Source: Schlesneria paludicola DSM 18645 (lineage in GTDB: Bacteria; Planctomycetota; Planctomycetia; Planctomycetales; Planctomycetaceae). Taken from it: 64,000 bases of DNA. Each line of letters starts with the position of its first letter. Position 1 is the first letter of the stretch. The notes below the pieces were generated by a model. That model searched no databases. It was given only the letters and a program-made list of their open reading frames with translations, and was not told the DNA's origin. Positions 53,459-62,560 of the stretch are shown one piece after another. A program made the position numbers and the translations under genes. The DNA lies in contig NZ_JH636435.1 of assembly GCF_000255655.1 (NCBI RefSeq), positions 2,872,604 to 2,936,603 on the forward strand. Reading direction: 5' to 3'.

Positions 53459-54640
53459 ATGATCAAGCTATTTTCGCCGTTGTTCATCATCATGTGCATC
53501 GGCTCGGCCGGATCGGCCCTGTCTGATGCAGGGGAGTCGCGGGACGGATCCACATTCGCACTCGCGCCGTCCGTATTCGATCTCGATTCAGACGAATCAC
53601 TCGCGAACGGACACGCGGATCCCGTCGACGTCGCATCGGTGTCGTTGCCGACAATTCACCGAACTTCCCGACAACTGCGCGACGAACAAGAACGCCTTGC
53701 GCGTCGTGCGGCGCGCAGTCAGTCATCGCTTGATAAGATCTCACTGGAATTCGTTAGCCACGAAGCGGACGCGAACGTGGACGATGAAACCACCGATCAT
53801 GGAATCACCCATGTCAGTCAAGTGACGGACGCAGGATGCTGGAAGCCGCTCGACACACTAGTTTTGTTTGGCGGCCTGGAAGGCTCAAAGCAACCACAAG
53901 ACTTTGGAGTTAACGCAAATTTCGGCAGCCGCTGGGCCGCAAACTGGGGCTTTCCCTTGCTTGCAGAATATGGCCTGGGTGCACAAATCGGAACCTCGAT
54001 CAACCAGACGGACAATGCCGTCCAGGTGTTTGAACGCGTTGGCGAGACGGCACACCGGACACAAAGTTTTTCGACCGTCGGCCTCTTTCAACGATATGAC
54101 CGCTGGCGCTGGGGGTTGGGTTACGACTTCCTCTATGAATCGTACTACGACTCGTTCTTTCTTGGTCAGTGGCGCGGCCGCGGCGGATACGCGGTTACAG
54201 ACGCTGACGAGTTCGGAATTTGGTTCACCGTCAGCCAGCACCACGATTCAGGCCTGTTCTTGAATTCCATCCCCGTGACGTTGACGCCGCTCTCACAAGG
54301 CAGTGCCTACTGGCAGCATCAGTGGTCGGCGGGCCCCCGCACGATGGCCTGGTGCGGCGTATCCGAAGGTCATGCACAGGCGAATCTGGCGTTAGGCGAC
54401 CTCAAGAAAACGGGTCCCCAATTTGTGTTCGGTGCAGAAGTCGATGTTCCCCTGAATCGCTACTTCGCCATCTATGGACAAGCAAACTTCGTCAGCCCTG
54501 CCGATTCGGGAACCGTCGATTCCTATCTGGGTGTCGCGTACTACCCCAGTGGCCACGCCTTCCCGACAATGCGAAATCCGTTCACACCATTCCTGGCCCT
54601 TGCGAACAGCACGATGTTCTCGACAAACATCTCTCGCTGA
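53459..54640 (+). CDS. Probable outer-membrane beta-barrel protein, planctomycete-specific
   Basis: The ATG at 53459 has AAGGAG eight bases upstream and gives 393 residues. A signal peptide (LFSPLFIIMCIGSAGSALS) is followed by a polar region with a short helical stretch (TSRQLRDEQERLARRAARSQSS). A repetitive beta-rich domain follows (from about 150). It has alternating aromatic and polar residues and many Gly: DTLVLFGGLEGSKQPQDFGVNANFGSRWAANWGFPLL, GLFQRYDRWRWGLGYDFLYESYYDSFFLGQWRGRGGYAV, and YFAIYGQANFVSPADSGTVDSYLGVAYYP. This is the pattern of an eight-or-more-strand outer-membrane barrel. It resembles a planctomycete family described only as DUF6666-like, from memory and not checked. Function is unknown. 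Confidence 0.8.
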   Translation: MIKLFSPLFIIMCIGSAGSALSDAGESRDGSTFALAPSVFDLDSDESLANGHADPVDVASVSLPTIHRTSRQLRDEQERLARRAARSQSSLDKISLEFVSHEADANVDDETTDHGITHVSQVTDAGCWKPLDTLVLFGGLEGSKQPQDFGVNANFGSRWAANWGFPLLAEYGLGAQIGTSINQTDNAVQVFERVGETAHRTQSFSTVGLFQRYDRWRWGLGYDFLYESYYDSFFLGQWRGRGGYAVTDADEFGIWFTVSQHHDSGLFLNSIPVTLTPLSQGSAYWQHQWSAGPRTMAWCGVSEGHAQANLALGDLKKTGPQFVFGAEVDVPLNRYFAIYGQANFVSPADSGTVDSYLGVAYYPSGHAFPTMRNPFTPFLALANSTMFSTNISR

Positions 54641-54806
54641 CGACTGTTCACGCCACGTGCCCCCTCACACGACACAATTCGCCGCTGATTTCGAGTGGAA
54701 TTCACTCGGAACGAGCGGCGATGGCGTTTTCGAGGATTCCGGATAACCGCGCGCCCGCTTCGGATGACTCGCCTACCGCGGGACCTTGCACGCGCGGGAA
54801 TCGGCT

Positions 54807-56057
54807 TCACTTCTTCGGAGTTTCTCCCCCAGGCAACTTGTGTCCCATCTTGTCACGCTTCGTCGCCAGGTAGGGCTCGCGCTGCTTTTCGTACGGGGCG
54901 ATAATGGGAATCTGCTCGACCACCGTAAGATCGAATCCCGGAAACGCGTTGATTTTTTGTGGGTTGTTGGTCAACAGCCGAACCGAGGCCAGCCCCAGAT
55001 CTTTCAAAATCTGCAGCCCAATCCCGTAGTCCCGCGAGTCCGCTTTGTAACCGAGTTTGTGATTGGCCTCGACGGTGTCATACCCCTGGTCCTGAAGTTG
55101 ATACGCCTTCAGCTTGGCCAAGAGCCCAATCCCGCGACCTTCCTGCGGTAGGTAGATCACCGCTCCGACACCCTCTTCGTGAATCATCTGCATCGCCATA
55201 TGCAACTGGTCGCCACAATCGCATCGCAATGAGTCAAGCACGTCTCCGGTGAAACAGGACGAGTGCACGCGCACCAGCGGTGCGGGCACCGATCGAAGAT
55301 CACCCCAGACAATCGCCAGCGGCTGTTGCTCTTCGTATTGCACGCTGTAAGCAATCACCTTGAACCGACCGTAGTTGCGTGTTTCGAAGGGAGTCTCGAC
55401 CTCACGTGTCACCAGTTGTTCGCTGCGGCGGCGATGCCGAATAATTTGATCGATCGAGATCAGGGGAATCGCGTATTCGTGTGAGAGGCGGCGAAGTTCG
55501 GAAATGTCCGCCATTCCGCCCCCTTTTTCACTCAGAATCTCGATCAGTACCCCCACGGGCTTCATGCCTGCCATCCGCAGCAGATCCACGGTCGCTTCGG
55601 TGTGACCCGCTCGCCTGAGCACACCGCCGTCTTTTGCCAGCAGCGGCATGAGATGTCCCGGCCGGACGAAATCGGACACTTTGCTCGACGGATCGGCCAT
55701 TGCCAGGATTGTTTTCGTGCGATTGTCGGTACTGACACCACTTCCCGCGTCACGATGGTCAACGGGAGTCATGAACGGGGTCTGGTTCGGGGCGGTGTTC
55801 CGGTGGTTATCGACAATCGGTGACAGCCCCAATCGATCGGACGTCTCCTGCAACAGCGGCACACACAAGACGCCGGCCCCATGCCGCAACATAAAGCTCA
55901 CCAATTCCGGGGTGATCGCCTCGGCAGCACAGACGAAATCCCCTTCGTTCTCGCGCGCTTCCGCGTCCCAAACCATCACCAGTCGGCCGGCCTTCAAGGC
56001 GTCCAGTGCTTCATCAATTGGCGAAAACTGGTCGAGACTGTTCGCAGGTACATTCAT
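54807..56057 (-). CDS. ribBA: Bifunctional RibBA: DHBP synthase / GTP cyclohydrolase II
   Basis: This 416-residue protein has two domains. Residues 1-205 are 3,4-dihydroxy-2-butanone 4-phosphate synthase (RENEGD at 35-40, FVRPGHLMPL, RAGHTEATVDL, GVLIEIL). Residues 210-405 are GTP cyclohydrolase II. They include zinc cysteines in HSSCFTGDVLDSLRCDCGDQL, the active-site YLPQEGRGIGLLAKLKAYQLQD, and the end segments DYGIGLQILKDLGLASVRLLTNNP and YLATKRDKMGH. It supplies both early branches of riboflavin synthesis. The other rib genes are not adjacent. No FMN riboswitch was recognised in the 276 bp upstream. It is divergent from the RND pump gene. Confidence 0.97.
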   Translation of the reverse strand: MNVPANSLDQFSPIDEALDALKAGRLVMVWDAEARENEGDFVCAAEAITPELVSFMLRHGAGVLCVPLLQETSDRLGLSPIVDNHRNTAPNQTPFMTPVDHRDAGSGVSTDNRTKTILAMADPSSKVSDFVRPGHLMPLLAKDGGVLRRAGHTEATVDLLRMAGMKPVGVLIEILSEKGGGMADISELRRLSHEYAIPLISIDQIIRHRRRSEQLVTREVETPFETRNYGRFKVIAYSVQYEEQQPLAIVWGDLRSVPAPLVRVHSSCFTGDVLDSLRCDCGDQLHMAMQMIHEEGVGAVIYLPQEGRGIGLLAKLKAYQLQDQGYDTVEANHKLGYKADSRDYGIGLQILKDLGLASVRLLTNNPQKINAFPGFDLTVVEQIPIIAPYEKQREPYLATKRDKMGHKLPGGETPKK

Positions 56058-56333
56058 CTTGGCGATCGCTCATGTCGGAAACGGAAATAAACCATTGCAG
56101 GATTGTAGGCGATTGTGCCCATGAAACGCAGCAATGCCTCAAATTGGCCGCATTTTTGCCATGGATTCGCCAGGATGCCGTTCCAAACTTAAAGTAAACG
56201 AAAGCTCGTTCGCACTCGCGTAAACTGCCGCCGATTCGATATCCTGATCTTGCGTGCCAACGTCCTTCCCAAATCGTGTCTCCTTTGACGGAGTCAGGTT
56301 TGCTCGCCCCCGCATCCTTCCAAAGCTGCATGC

Positions 56334-59300
56334 ATGTTTTCTCGCTTCTTTATTGATCGTCCGATATTTGCATCGGTGTTGTCGATTGTGATCACGTTGT
56401 GCGGTGCCATCGCGCTGTACACCCTGCCGATCACCCAATACCCCGAAATCACTCCGCCCACGGTGGAAGTCTCGGCCATTTATCCAGGTGCAAACTCACG
56501 AGTCGTGTCGGACACCGTGGCCGCTCCGATCGAACAGCAAGTCAATGGCGTTGAGGGCATGATGTACATGTCTTCACAGTGCACCAATGACGGAGCTTAT
56601 TCACTGACGGTGACATTTCGACAAGGCACCGACCTGAATCTGGCACAGGTTCTGGTTCAAAATCGTGTCGCCCTCGCACAGCCAATTTTGCCCGGACTGG
56701 TGCAGCGCCGCGGGGTGACGGTCAAAAAGAAATCACCCAGCGTGCTGATGATCGTCAATTTGTTCTCGCCCGATCGCAGTCGCGACAATCTGTACCTCAG
56801 CAACTACGCGACGATTCAATTGCGTGACGAACTGTCACGTCTTCCCGGCGTCGGCGATATCACCTTCCTCGGACAGCGCGACTATAGCATGCGGGTCTGG
56901 CTCGATCCGCAACGGCTGGCCAGCCACGGACTGACGACGGAAGACGTGGTTCACGCCATCGAACAACAGAACGTGCAGGTCGCGGCAGGTCAGATTGGCC
57001 AGCCCCCGGCTCCCAAGGACCAGGTCTTTCAGTTCACCATGACCACGCTAGGTCGACTTTCCGAGGATGAGCAGTTCTCGGAAATGGTGCTCAAGACCGA
57101 GGCTGACGGGTCGCTGGTTCAACTCAAGGATGTGGCAAGAACCGAACTGGGGGCCCTCGGCTACGATCAACTGTGCACGTTGAACTCACAACCCTCGGTC
57201 GCACTTTCGGTCTATCAGCTTCCCGGATCGAATGCCCTGGCGACAGCGCAGCTCGTTCGCACCAAGATGGAAGAATTGAAAAAGGGCTTCCGTGGCGGCA
57301 TCGACTATGACATCGTCTACGACACGACGCCGTTCATCAAAGAATCCGTCAACGAGGTCTTTCATGCGCTGCGCGATGCGATCATCCTCGTCGCGATTGT
57401 CGTGCTGGTGTTCCTCCAAGGATGGCGTGCCGCCGTCATCCCATTGGTTGCCGTGCCAGTCGCCGTCGTCGGAACGTTTGCCGCGATGGCGGCGTTCGGC
57501 TTCAGCCTGAACACGTTGACGCTGTTCGGACTGGTGCTGGCAATCGGGATCGTCGTCGACGACGCAATCGTCGTGGTCGAAGCGATCGAACGACACATTG
57601 AGGAAGGGAAAGCACCGCGCGATGCAGCCATTCACGCGATGGACGAAGTGGCCGGTCCTGTGATCGCCGTGGGACTGGTGCTGAGCGCCGTGTTCATCCC
57701 CTGCGTCTTCATCACTGGCATCGTCGGACGATTCTTCCAGCAGTTCGCACTCACGATCGCCATTTCCACCGTGATCTCGGCGTTCAATTCTCTGACACTC
57801 AGTCCGGCCCTGGCCGTGTTGCTGCTGAGGCCGCGCCATTCCCATGCCGGAGGCTCACCCGCCGCAGCGTCACAGGGAGGACATGCGGCGCATCCACAAC
57901 ACGAAGCCCTTCCACGGGCGATCGTATTAATGATCGGCGCCTGGGTGGGTTATCTTCTGGGTCCCTCGATTGCGCCGCAGTTGGGCGATGGTCTGAAGCC
58001 TGTTTTCACGGTCATCAGTCCTGAGCTTCTCGGTGGGATCATCATGATCGCCGTGGCGTTTGTCGGCTTCCGAGTGATCAATTTCCTGCTCAGCGGTTTC
58101 TTCAGTTGGTTCAATCGTGGCTTCAACGTCGTCACCAACATCTATGCGACAATCGTGGGTGTTTGTCTGCGAGCCAGTGTCGTGGTCTTGCTGGGTTACG
58201 TCGGCTTCATCTATCTCACCTACTATCTGTTTCTGATTTCGCCGGCCGGATTCATTCCTTCACAGGACAAGGGATATCTGCTGGTCAATGTCCAATTGCC
58301 CGATTCGTCGTCGCTTGATCGCACCAGCCGTGTCATGCAGCGGGTCGAAGAGCTGGCTGCCTCGACCGAGGGCGTCAAGCACACGGTGGGTATCGCCGGC
58401 CAATCGATCGTGCTGGGCGCGAACGCCCCCAACTTTGCCACCGTCTATCTGATGCTCGAGGAATTCCATCATCGCCCCCATCAGACCGCCGACCAGATTG
58501 CCGGGGATCTGAAGATCATGCTCGAACGGGAAATCCCCGAGGCCATGATCAATGTGTTTGGTGCTCCGCCCGTCGATGGGCTGGGAACCGCAGGCGGCTT
58601 CAAGCTCGTGATTGAAGACCGAGGTGACAACGGCGCACGGGCTTTGCAAACCGCCAGCCAGCAACTGGTCGACGACGGCGCCGCAACCGAGGGCCTGACA
58701 GGATTGTTCTCGAGTTTCCGAGCCGATACGCCTTGGATCTTTATCGACATCGATCGCAAAGCGGCTCGCACGCGCGGCATTTCGCTGGCGAATCTGTTTG
58801 AATCGCTGCAAGTGGGATTTGGTTCGCTGTACGTGAACGACTTCAATCGATTCGGCCGCACCTGGCAGGTGAACGTTCAATCCGACGCTCAATTCCGAAT
58901 GGCCGCCAAGGACCTGAAGCGAGTGCTCGTCCGCAGTGAACGCAATGAACTGGTCCCGCTGGCGGGCGTGGCCTCAGTCCGCGAGGTGACGGGCCCCGTC
59001 ATGGTCATTCGATACAACCTCTACCCCTCCGCCGTTGTCAACGTCAACGGCACTGCGGGGACCAGCTCGGGCCAAGTCATCGACCGCATGAACGGGCTGT
59101 CGCAGAATGTTTTGCTGCCCTCGATGAGCGCCGAATGGACCGAACTGGCGCTGCTGCAATTGGAAGCGGGAAACACCGCCATGTTCGCCTTCCTGCTGGC
59201 TGTCGTGCTGGTGTTCCTGGTGCTCGCCGCACAATACGAAAGCTGGTCGCTGCCATTGGCGGTGATTCTGGTTGTCCCAATGTGCCTTCTGTGTTCGCTG

Positions 59301-59681
59301 ATCGGTGTCTACATGGCTCGCATGGACATTAACATTTTCACACAGATTGGATTCGTCGTGCTGGTTGGACTGGCCTGCAAGAACGCGATTCTGATTGTGG
59401 AGTTCGCTCGTGCCCGCTGCCTGGCGGGGCTGAATCGCCGTGACGCGACTCTCGAGGCCTGCCGCTTGCGACTGAGACCGATCATTATGACCTCATTCGC
59501 ATTCATCCTTGGCGTCGTTCCCTTGATGATCGGCAGCGGGGCCGGCTTCGAAATGCGACAGACTCTGGGTGTCGCCGTATTCGCGGGGATGCTGGGCGTC
59601 ACCCTGTTCGGGATCTTCCTGACTCCCGTCTTCTTCTATGTGATCCAAGGTCTGACCCGAACACCCAAGCCCGTCGAATGA
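56334..59681 (+). CDS. RND efflux pump (HAE1 type) with an extra membrane insertion
   Basis: The 1115-residue protein starts MFSRFFIDRPIFASV as in HAE1 pumps. It carries YPEITPPTVEVSAIYPGA, the TM4 Asp pair in GLVLAIGIVVDDAIVVVEA, and CKNAILIVEFARAR. Between the two halves (about residues 500-587) is an insertion of roughly 75 residues. It has a His/Ala-rich stretch (HSHAGGSPAAASQGGHAAHPQH) and two hydrophobic segments (IVLMIGAWVGYLLG and LLGGIIMIAVAFVGFRVINFLLSG) not seen at this place in the pump at 17917-21126. No adaptor or outer-membrane channel gene lies next to it. It is followed by a strong terminator. The substrate is unknown. Confidence 0.94.
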   Translation: MFSRFFIDRPIFASVLSIVITLCGAIALYTLPITQYPEITPPTVEVSAIYPGANSRVVSDTVAAPIEQQVNGVEGMMYMSSQCTNDGAYSLTVTFRQGTDLNLAQVLVQNRVALAQPILPGLVQRRGVTVKKKSPSVLMIVNLFSPDRSRDNLYLSNYATIQLRDELSRLPGVGDITFLGQRDYSMRVWLDPQRLASHGLTTEDVVHAIEQQNVQVAAGQIGQPPAPKDQVFQFTMTTLGRLSEDEQFSEMVLKTEADGSLVQLKDVARTELGALGYDQLCTLNSQPSVALSVYQLPGSNALATAQLVRTKMEELKKGFRGGIDYDIVYDTTPFIKESVNEVFHALRDAIILVAIVVLVFLQGWRAAVIPLVAVPVAVVGTFAAMAAFGFSLNTLTLFGLVLAIGIVVDDAIVVVEAIERHIEEGKAPRDAAIHAMDEVAGPVIAVGLVLSAVFIPCVFITGIVGRFFQQFALTIAISTVISAFNSLTLSPALAVLLLRPRHSHAGGSPAAASQGGHAAHPQHEALPRAIVLMIGAWVGYLLGPSIAPQLGDGLKPVFTVISPELLGGIIMIAVAFVGFRVINFLLSGFFSWFNRGFNVVTNIYATIVGVCLRASVVVLLGYVGFIYLTYYLFLISPAGFIPSQDKGYLLVNVQLPDSSSLDRTSRVMQRVEELAASTEGVKHTVGIAGQSIVLGANAPNFATVYLMLEEFHHRPHQTADQIAGDLKIMLEREIPEAMINVFGAPPVDGLGTAGGFKLVIEDRGDNGARALQTASQQLVDDGAATEGLTGLFSSFRADTPWIFIDIDRKAARTRGISLANLFESLQVGFGSLYVNDFNRFGRTWQVNVQSDAQFRMAAKDLKRVLVRSERNELVPLAGVASVREVTGPVMVIRYNLYPSAVVNVNGTAGTSSGQVIDRMNGLSQNVLLPSMSAEWTELALLQLEAGNTAMFAFLLAVVLVFLVLAAQYESWSLPLAVILVVPMCLLCSLIGVYMARMDINIFTQIGFVVLVGLACKNAILIVEFARARCLAGLNRRDATLEACRLRLRPIIMTSFAFILGVVPLMIGSGAGFEMRQTLGVAVFAGMLGVTLFGIFLTPVFFYVIQGLTRTPKPVE

Positions 59682-59721
59682 CGATCAGCGATGTTCTCGC
59701 CTGACGGAACGAAATGGATCA

Positions 59722-59761
59722 AAAAAAGGGAGATGCGCGTTGCTCGCGATCTCCCTTTTTT
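59722..59761. terminator. Strong bidirectional intrinsic terminator
   Basis: AAAAAAGGGAGAT (59722-59734) pairs perfectly with ATCTCCCTTTTTT (59749-59761), extended by GCG/CGC inside. A and T runs on the two sides make it a textbook terminator in both directions. It lies between the convergent RND and Gfo/Idh genes. Confidence 0.92.
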
Positions 59762-59824
59762 CGCTTGTGAACAAGCTCCGTTGCGATTTCATCAAACGCA
59801 CGAGCGTACCGTCACGCGTTCTGA

Positions 59825-60931
59825 TCAGCGATAGGACGGTACATCAATCCACCGTCGTTCTGCGTACGACTGGAGCACGGCGTCGGCAACCGCCTGAGCA
59901 CTGGCTCCATCATCAAACCCTGGTACCGCATCGCGTCCTTCGACAATCGCGCTGACCAATTCAAAGACCAAGTCATACCGGAAGACCGTACTGGGCTTTC
60001 CATCCGCGGGATTGCGCGGGCTCTTCACGGGCTTCATGAATTCGGCAGGAACAAGAGACTTCTCCATCGTCCCCCCATGTTTGCCGACCAGGATGTAGTT
60101 TGGGTCCACAAGCTGATAGACCGCCGATCCCTCACTGCCGTTGACTTCCGCCCACTCAAATCCCACACCACCATTGTGGTGTCCCTTCATGAGCGTGCTG
60201 CCTTCCCAGACCCCAACGGCTCCCGATCGGAAGGTCCCAATCAATGCCGACCAATCATCGACTTCTGACGGCGCGCAAGGCGTTCCATCGGCCGTCTTGT
60301 CTCGTGGGACAAACGTTTTCACAGCGCCGCAGACGCTTTGAATTGGCCCCATCAGGTCCTGTGCAAAGTCGATTCGATGCGTCGTCATATCGTACAGGTC
60401 GCCCGCTCCGGCCAATTTCTTGTATTGCCGCCAGCCCCAACTGGTCTCCGGAAGGTCCAGGAATCGTTGACTGCGAAAATGTCGAGGTTCACCCAACGCA
60501 CCACTCTTCAGAAGATGCCGCAGATATCGCATCGACGGTGCAAAACGATAGGTAAACGCCGTCATGTGCCGCACGCCTTTGGCTTTCGCGGCCTGATACA
60601 TTTCATCCGCTTCGGCATAGCTGACACCAAGCGGCTTCTCACACATCACATGCTTGCCTCCGGCAATGCAGGCGAGCGCAATGTCTTTGTGGGTGAAATT
60701 CGGTGTGGCGATAATGACCGCATCAAGATCGGGATCATTCGCAATCTGTTCATAGTCGGTGGTGTACTTGGCTGGCCCCCACTCGTTTTTCCGCTGATTC
60801 AGCAATTGTTCATTCGGATCGCAGACCGCCGCCAGTTCGCATCGATCGTCGACACGAATGCCGGGCACATGATGAAAGTCGGACACAAGACCCGCACCGA
60901 TAATTGCAATCCGAACTTTTTCGTTGGCCAT
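59825..60931 (-). CDS. Gfo/Idh/MocA family oxidoreductase
   Basis: The 368-residue protein has an N-terminal NAD(P)-binding Rossmann fold (VRIAIIGAGLVSDFHH, GAGLVS at 12-17) and VIIATPNFTHKDIALACIAGGKHVMCEKPLG with the catalytic EKP (98-100). The C-terminal substrate domain carries AGAGDLYDMTTHRIDFAQDLMG, containing the His of the DxxxHxxD-type motif, and ends FDDGASAQAVADAVLQSYAERRWIDV. Members oxidise sugars or polyols. Many copies occur in planctomycetes and the substrate cannot be read from sequence. No signal peptide is present. The gene is alone on its strand; its promoter region contains a hairpin at 61068-61118. Confidence 0.93.
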   Translation of the reverse strand: MANEKVRIAIIGAGLVSDFHHVPGIRVDDRCELAAVCDPNEQLLNQRKNEWGPAKYTTDYEQIANDPDLDAVIIATPNFTHKDIALACIAGGKHVMCEKPLGVSYAEADEMYQAAKAKGVRHMTAFTYRFAPSMRYLRHLLKSGALGEPRHFRSQRFLDLPETSWGWRQYKKLAGAGDLYDMTTHRIDFAQDLMGPIQSVCGAVKTFVPRDKTADGTPCAPSEVDDWSALIGTFRSGAVGVWEGSTLMKGHHNGGVGFEWAEVNGSEGSAVYQLVDPNYILVGKHGGTMEKSLVPAEFMKPVKSPRNPADGKPSTVFRYDLVFELVSAIVEGRDAVPGFDDGASAQAVADAVLQSYAERRWIDVPSYR

Positions 60932-61067
60932 TTCAGTCTTTCGTGTTTCCGTGAACTATCGCGGCGAATAACATGGATCGTCGCGAGGCGAATTGTTTCA
61001 AGTGGTTCGATAGTTTGCAAACTTGCACGAATGACATCCGGCGCGTTCTGGTCGCAATTCCATGTGT

Positions 61068-61118
61068 GATTGGACTTCAACGTCGTTAAAGTTCTCTAAA
61101 CGACGTTGAGGTCCAATC
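61068..61118. repeat. 20-bp inverted repeat next to a REP-like element
   Basis: GATTGGACTTCAACGTCGTT (61068-61087) and its inverse at 61099-61118 match at 19 of 20 positions around an 11-base loop. It lies eight bases upstream of sequence leading to the repeat at 61133. It may be an operator of the Gfo/Idh gene, a terminator-like hairpin, or part of a composite repeat. Confidence 0.6.
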
Positions 61119-61132
61119 ACCGCTCACAGGCA

Positions 61133-61225
61133 GGGGACTGGCTCATTTTCCCGCGGTCAAGGGAAGGATGACCCCAGTCGATGCACTGGGGATTCCAATC
61201 GAACCGGTGAAATGTGCCTGTCCCC
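61133..61225 (+). repeat. GGGGACTGGCTC repeat family, copy 5 (long form)
   Basis: It begins GGGGACTGGCTCATTTTCCC and ends GAAATGTGCCTGTCCCC, and is collinear with the copy at 7097-7190 over about 95 bp. The ends pair as a long stem with one mismatch. It lies 54 kb from its closest relative in this window. Confidence 0.82.
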
Positions 61226-61300
61226 CGCCCTTTGGGCTGGGGACGGCACCCCTGTTCGCCAACAGGCCATGTTGCCGTATCCGCCCACAACCCGGAACAA

Positions 61301-61783
61301 GTGAGGTCCAACTTCTCTGAAAAGCGAACACCAACCCGCGATTCCACAGAAGACGCCATCTCGACAGAACTTTGGAAGTGGGCCCGACTTTCCGATACAT
61401 GTATCGATGAACGGCAGAGTGCGGAAGCTCGCCTGGCGCTGCTGCTTGAGTATTACCTTTGTGGGCTGTTCCTGCTGATTCCGTTTACGCGAGATCGCGG
61501 CATCTGGTGCGATGGAGTTGTCGATTTGTGTTTGAAAAGATTGCCTCGGGGATCATTCTTGTTGAAAGGTGCCGCCTACTGCCCCGATGCGGTGAGCCCT
61601 TTCGAACTGGAACTCCATTTTGCCAACCGACTCGATCTGCAAACAAATCGAATGGTGTTGCGTTTTGGGACTCTCAATCACGCTGGGGAGCTGCGTCGGT
61701 TCCCAGGGCATGACAAGTATCAAAGGCACTGGCCTCAATCTGTTGATGATTGGGCTGTGCATGTCGAACTGACCCCCGAATGA
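61301..61783 (+). CDS. Hypothetical protein
   Basis: The open frame runs from 61214, but its first part lies in the repeat copy at 61133-61225 and just beyond. I take the in-frame GTG at 61301 as a plausible start, giving 160 residues; the start is uncertain. The sequence has a short hydrophobic segment (LALLLEYYLCGLFLLIPF) and then a polar C-terminal domain (GSFLLKGAAYCPDAVSPFELELHFANR, RMVLRFGTLN, DDWAVHVELTPE) that looks like a compact beta-rich fold. No family is recognised. It is followed 70 bp later by the DUF1080 gene on the same strand. The even composition and intact frame make a real gene likely. Confidence 0.55.
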   Translation: MRSNFSEKRTPTRDSTEDAISTELWKWARLSDTCIDERQSAEARLALLLEYYLCGLFLLIPFTRDRGIWCDGVVDLCLKRLPRGSFLLKGAAYCPDAVSPFELELHFANRLDLQTNRMVLRFGTLNHAGELRRFPGHDKYQRHWPQSVDDWAVHVELTPE

Positions 61784-61853
61784 GGCGTCAATTCGGCCAT
61801 CGAAAAATGGCGTCGTCACGAAATGGATCGGCTGACCTTCTGGAGACTCTGAA

Positions 61854-62483
61854 TTGTTCCCTCGAAGCCTCACCCTCAACGCATGGATTGTGCTCGGATT
61901 GCTTTGCTGCACGGTTGCGTCTAGCGATGATGCGGAATTTCAGCCGCTCTTCAACGGAAAAGACCTCACCGGATGGGAAGGCGACATGTCACTTTGGAAA
62001 GTCGTCGATCAGACGATTGTGGGGGATTCGCCGGGAATCAAACACAATCAGTTTCTCGCGACGAAAGACGAGTTTTACGATTTTGAGTTAAGGCTCGAAT
62101 TCCGCCTGAAAGACGGGATCGGAAACTCGGGTGTTCAGTTTCGTTCCCAGCGCGTCACGGATAGTACCGAAGTGTCGGGCTATCAGGCGGACGTGGGCGA
62201 GAAATACTGGGGATGCCTTTACGACGAATCTCGCAGGAACAAAACACTCGTCCAGGCACCGGCCGATCTCGAAAAGAGCCTCAAGAAAGGAGACTGGAAT
62301 GAGTACTCGATCCACGCGCAAGGGGATCACATTCTGCTGAAGCTAAACGGAGTCACCACCGTCGACTACCGTGAACCCGATCGAGAGATTGCTCGCAAAG
62401 GAATTATTGCATTGCAGGTCCACAGTGGCGGTCCACTGAAAGTCGAATTCCGAAATCTACGAATCAAAAAGCTCAGCCAATAA
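61854..62483 (+). CDS. Exported DUF1080 (3-keto-disaccharide hydrolase-like) protein
   Basis: The start is TTG 61854 with GGAG eight to nine bases upstream; no ATG fits. The 209-residue product has a signal peptide (AWIVLGLLCCTVASS) and the whole DUF1080 domain, a concanavalin-like sandwich. Markers are FQPLFNGKDLTGWEG, WKVVDQTIVG, DFELRLEFRLKDGIGNSGVQFRSQ, GYQADVG, WNEYSIHAQGDHILLKLNGVTTVDY, and GIIALQVHSGGPLKVEFRNLRIKKL. Family members hydrolyse 3-keto-glycosides and are abundant in planctomycetes, often next to Gfo/Idh oxidoreductases. Such an oxidoreductase gene lies about 1 kb away on the other strand. Confidence 0.93.
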   Translation: MFPRSLTLNAWIVLGLLCCTVASSDDAEFQPLFNGKDLTGWEGDMSLWKVVDQTIVGDSPGIKHNQFLATKDEFYDFELRLEFRLKDGIGNSGVQFRSQRVTDSTEVSGYQADVGEKYWGCLYDESRRNKTLVQAPADLEKSLKKGDWNEYSIHAQGDHILLKLNGVTTVDYREPDREIARKGIIALQVHSGGPLKVEFRNLRIKKLSQ

Positions 62484-62560
62484 CGAAAGCTTGTGATTCG
62501 GAGCCCTGTTTCGACGACATCGGCCGATTCGCTGCAGCAATCCGTCAAAACGACACCTGA

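Noticed and set aside
56058-56333. FMN riboswitch expected before ribBA
   Set aside because: None of the conserved FMN aptamer segments could be recognised in this interval.
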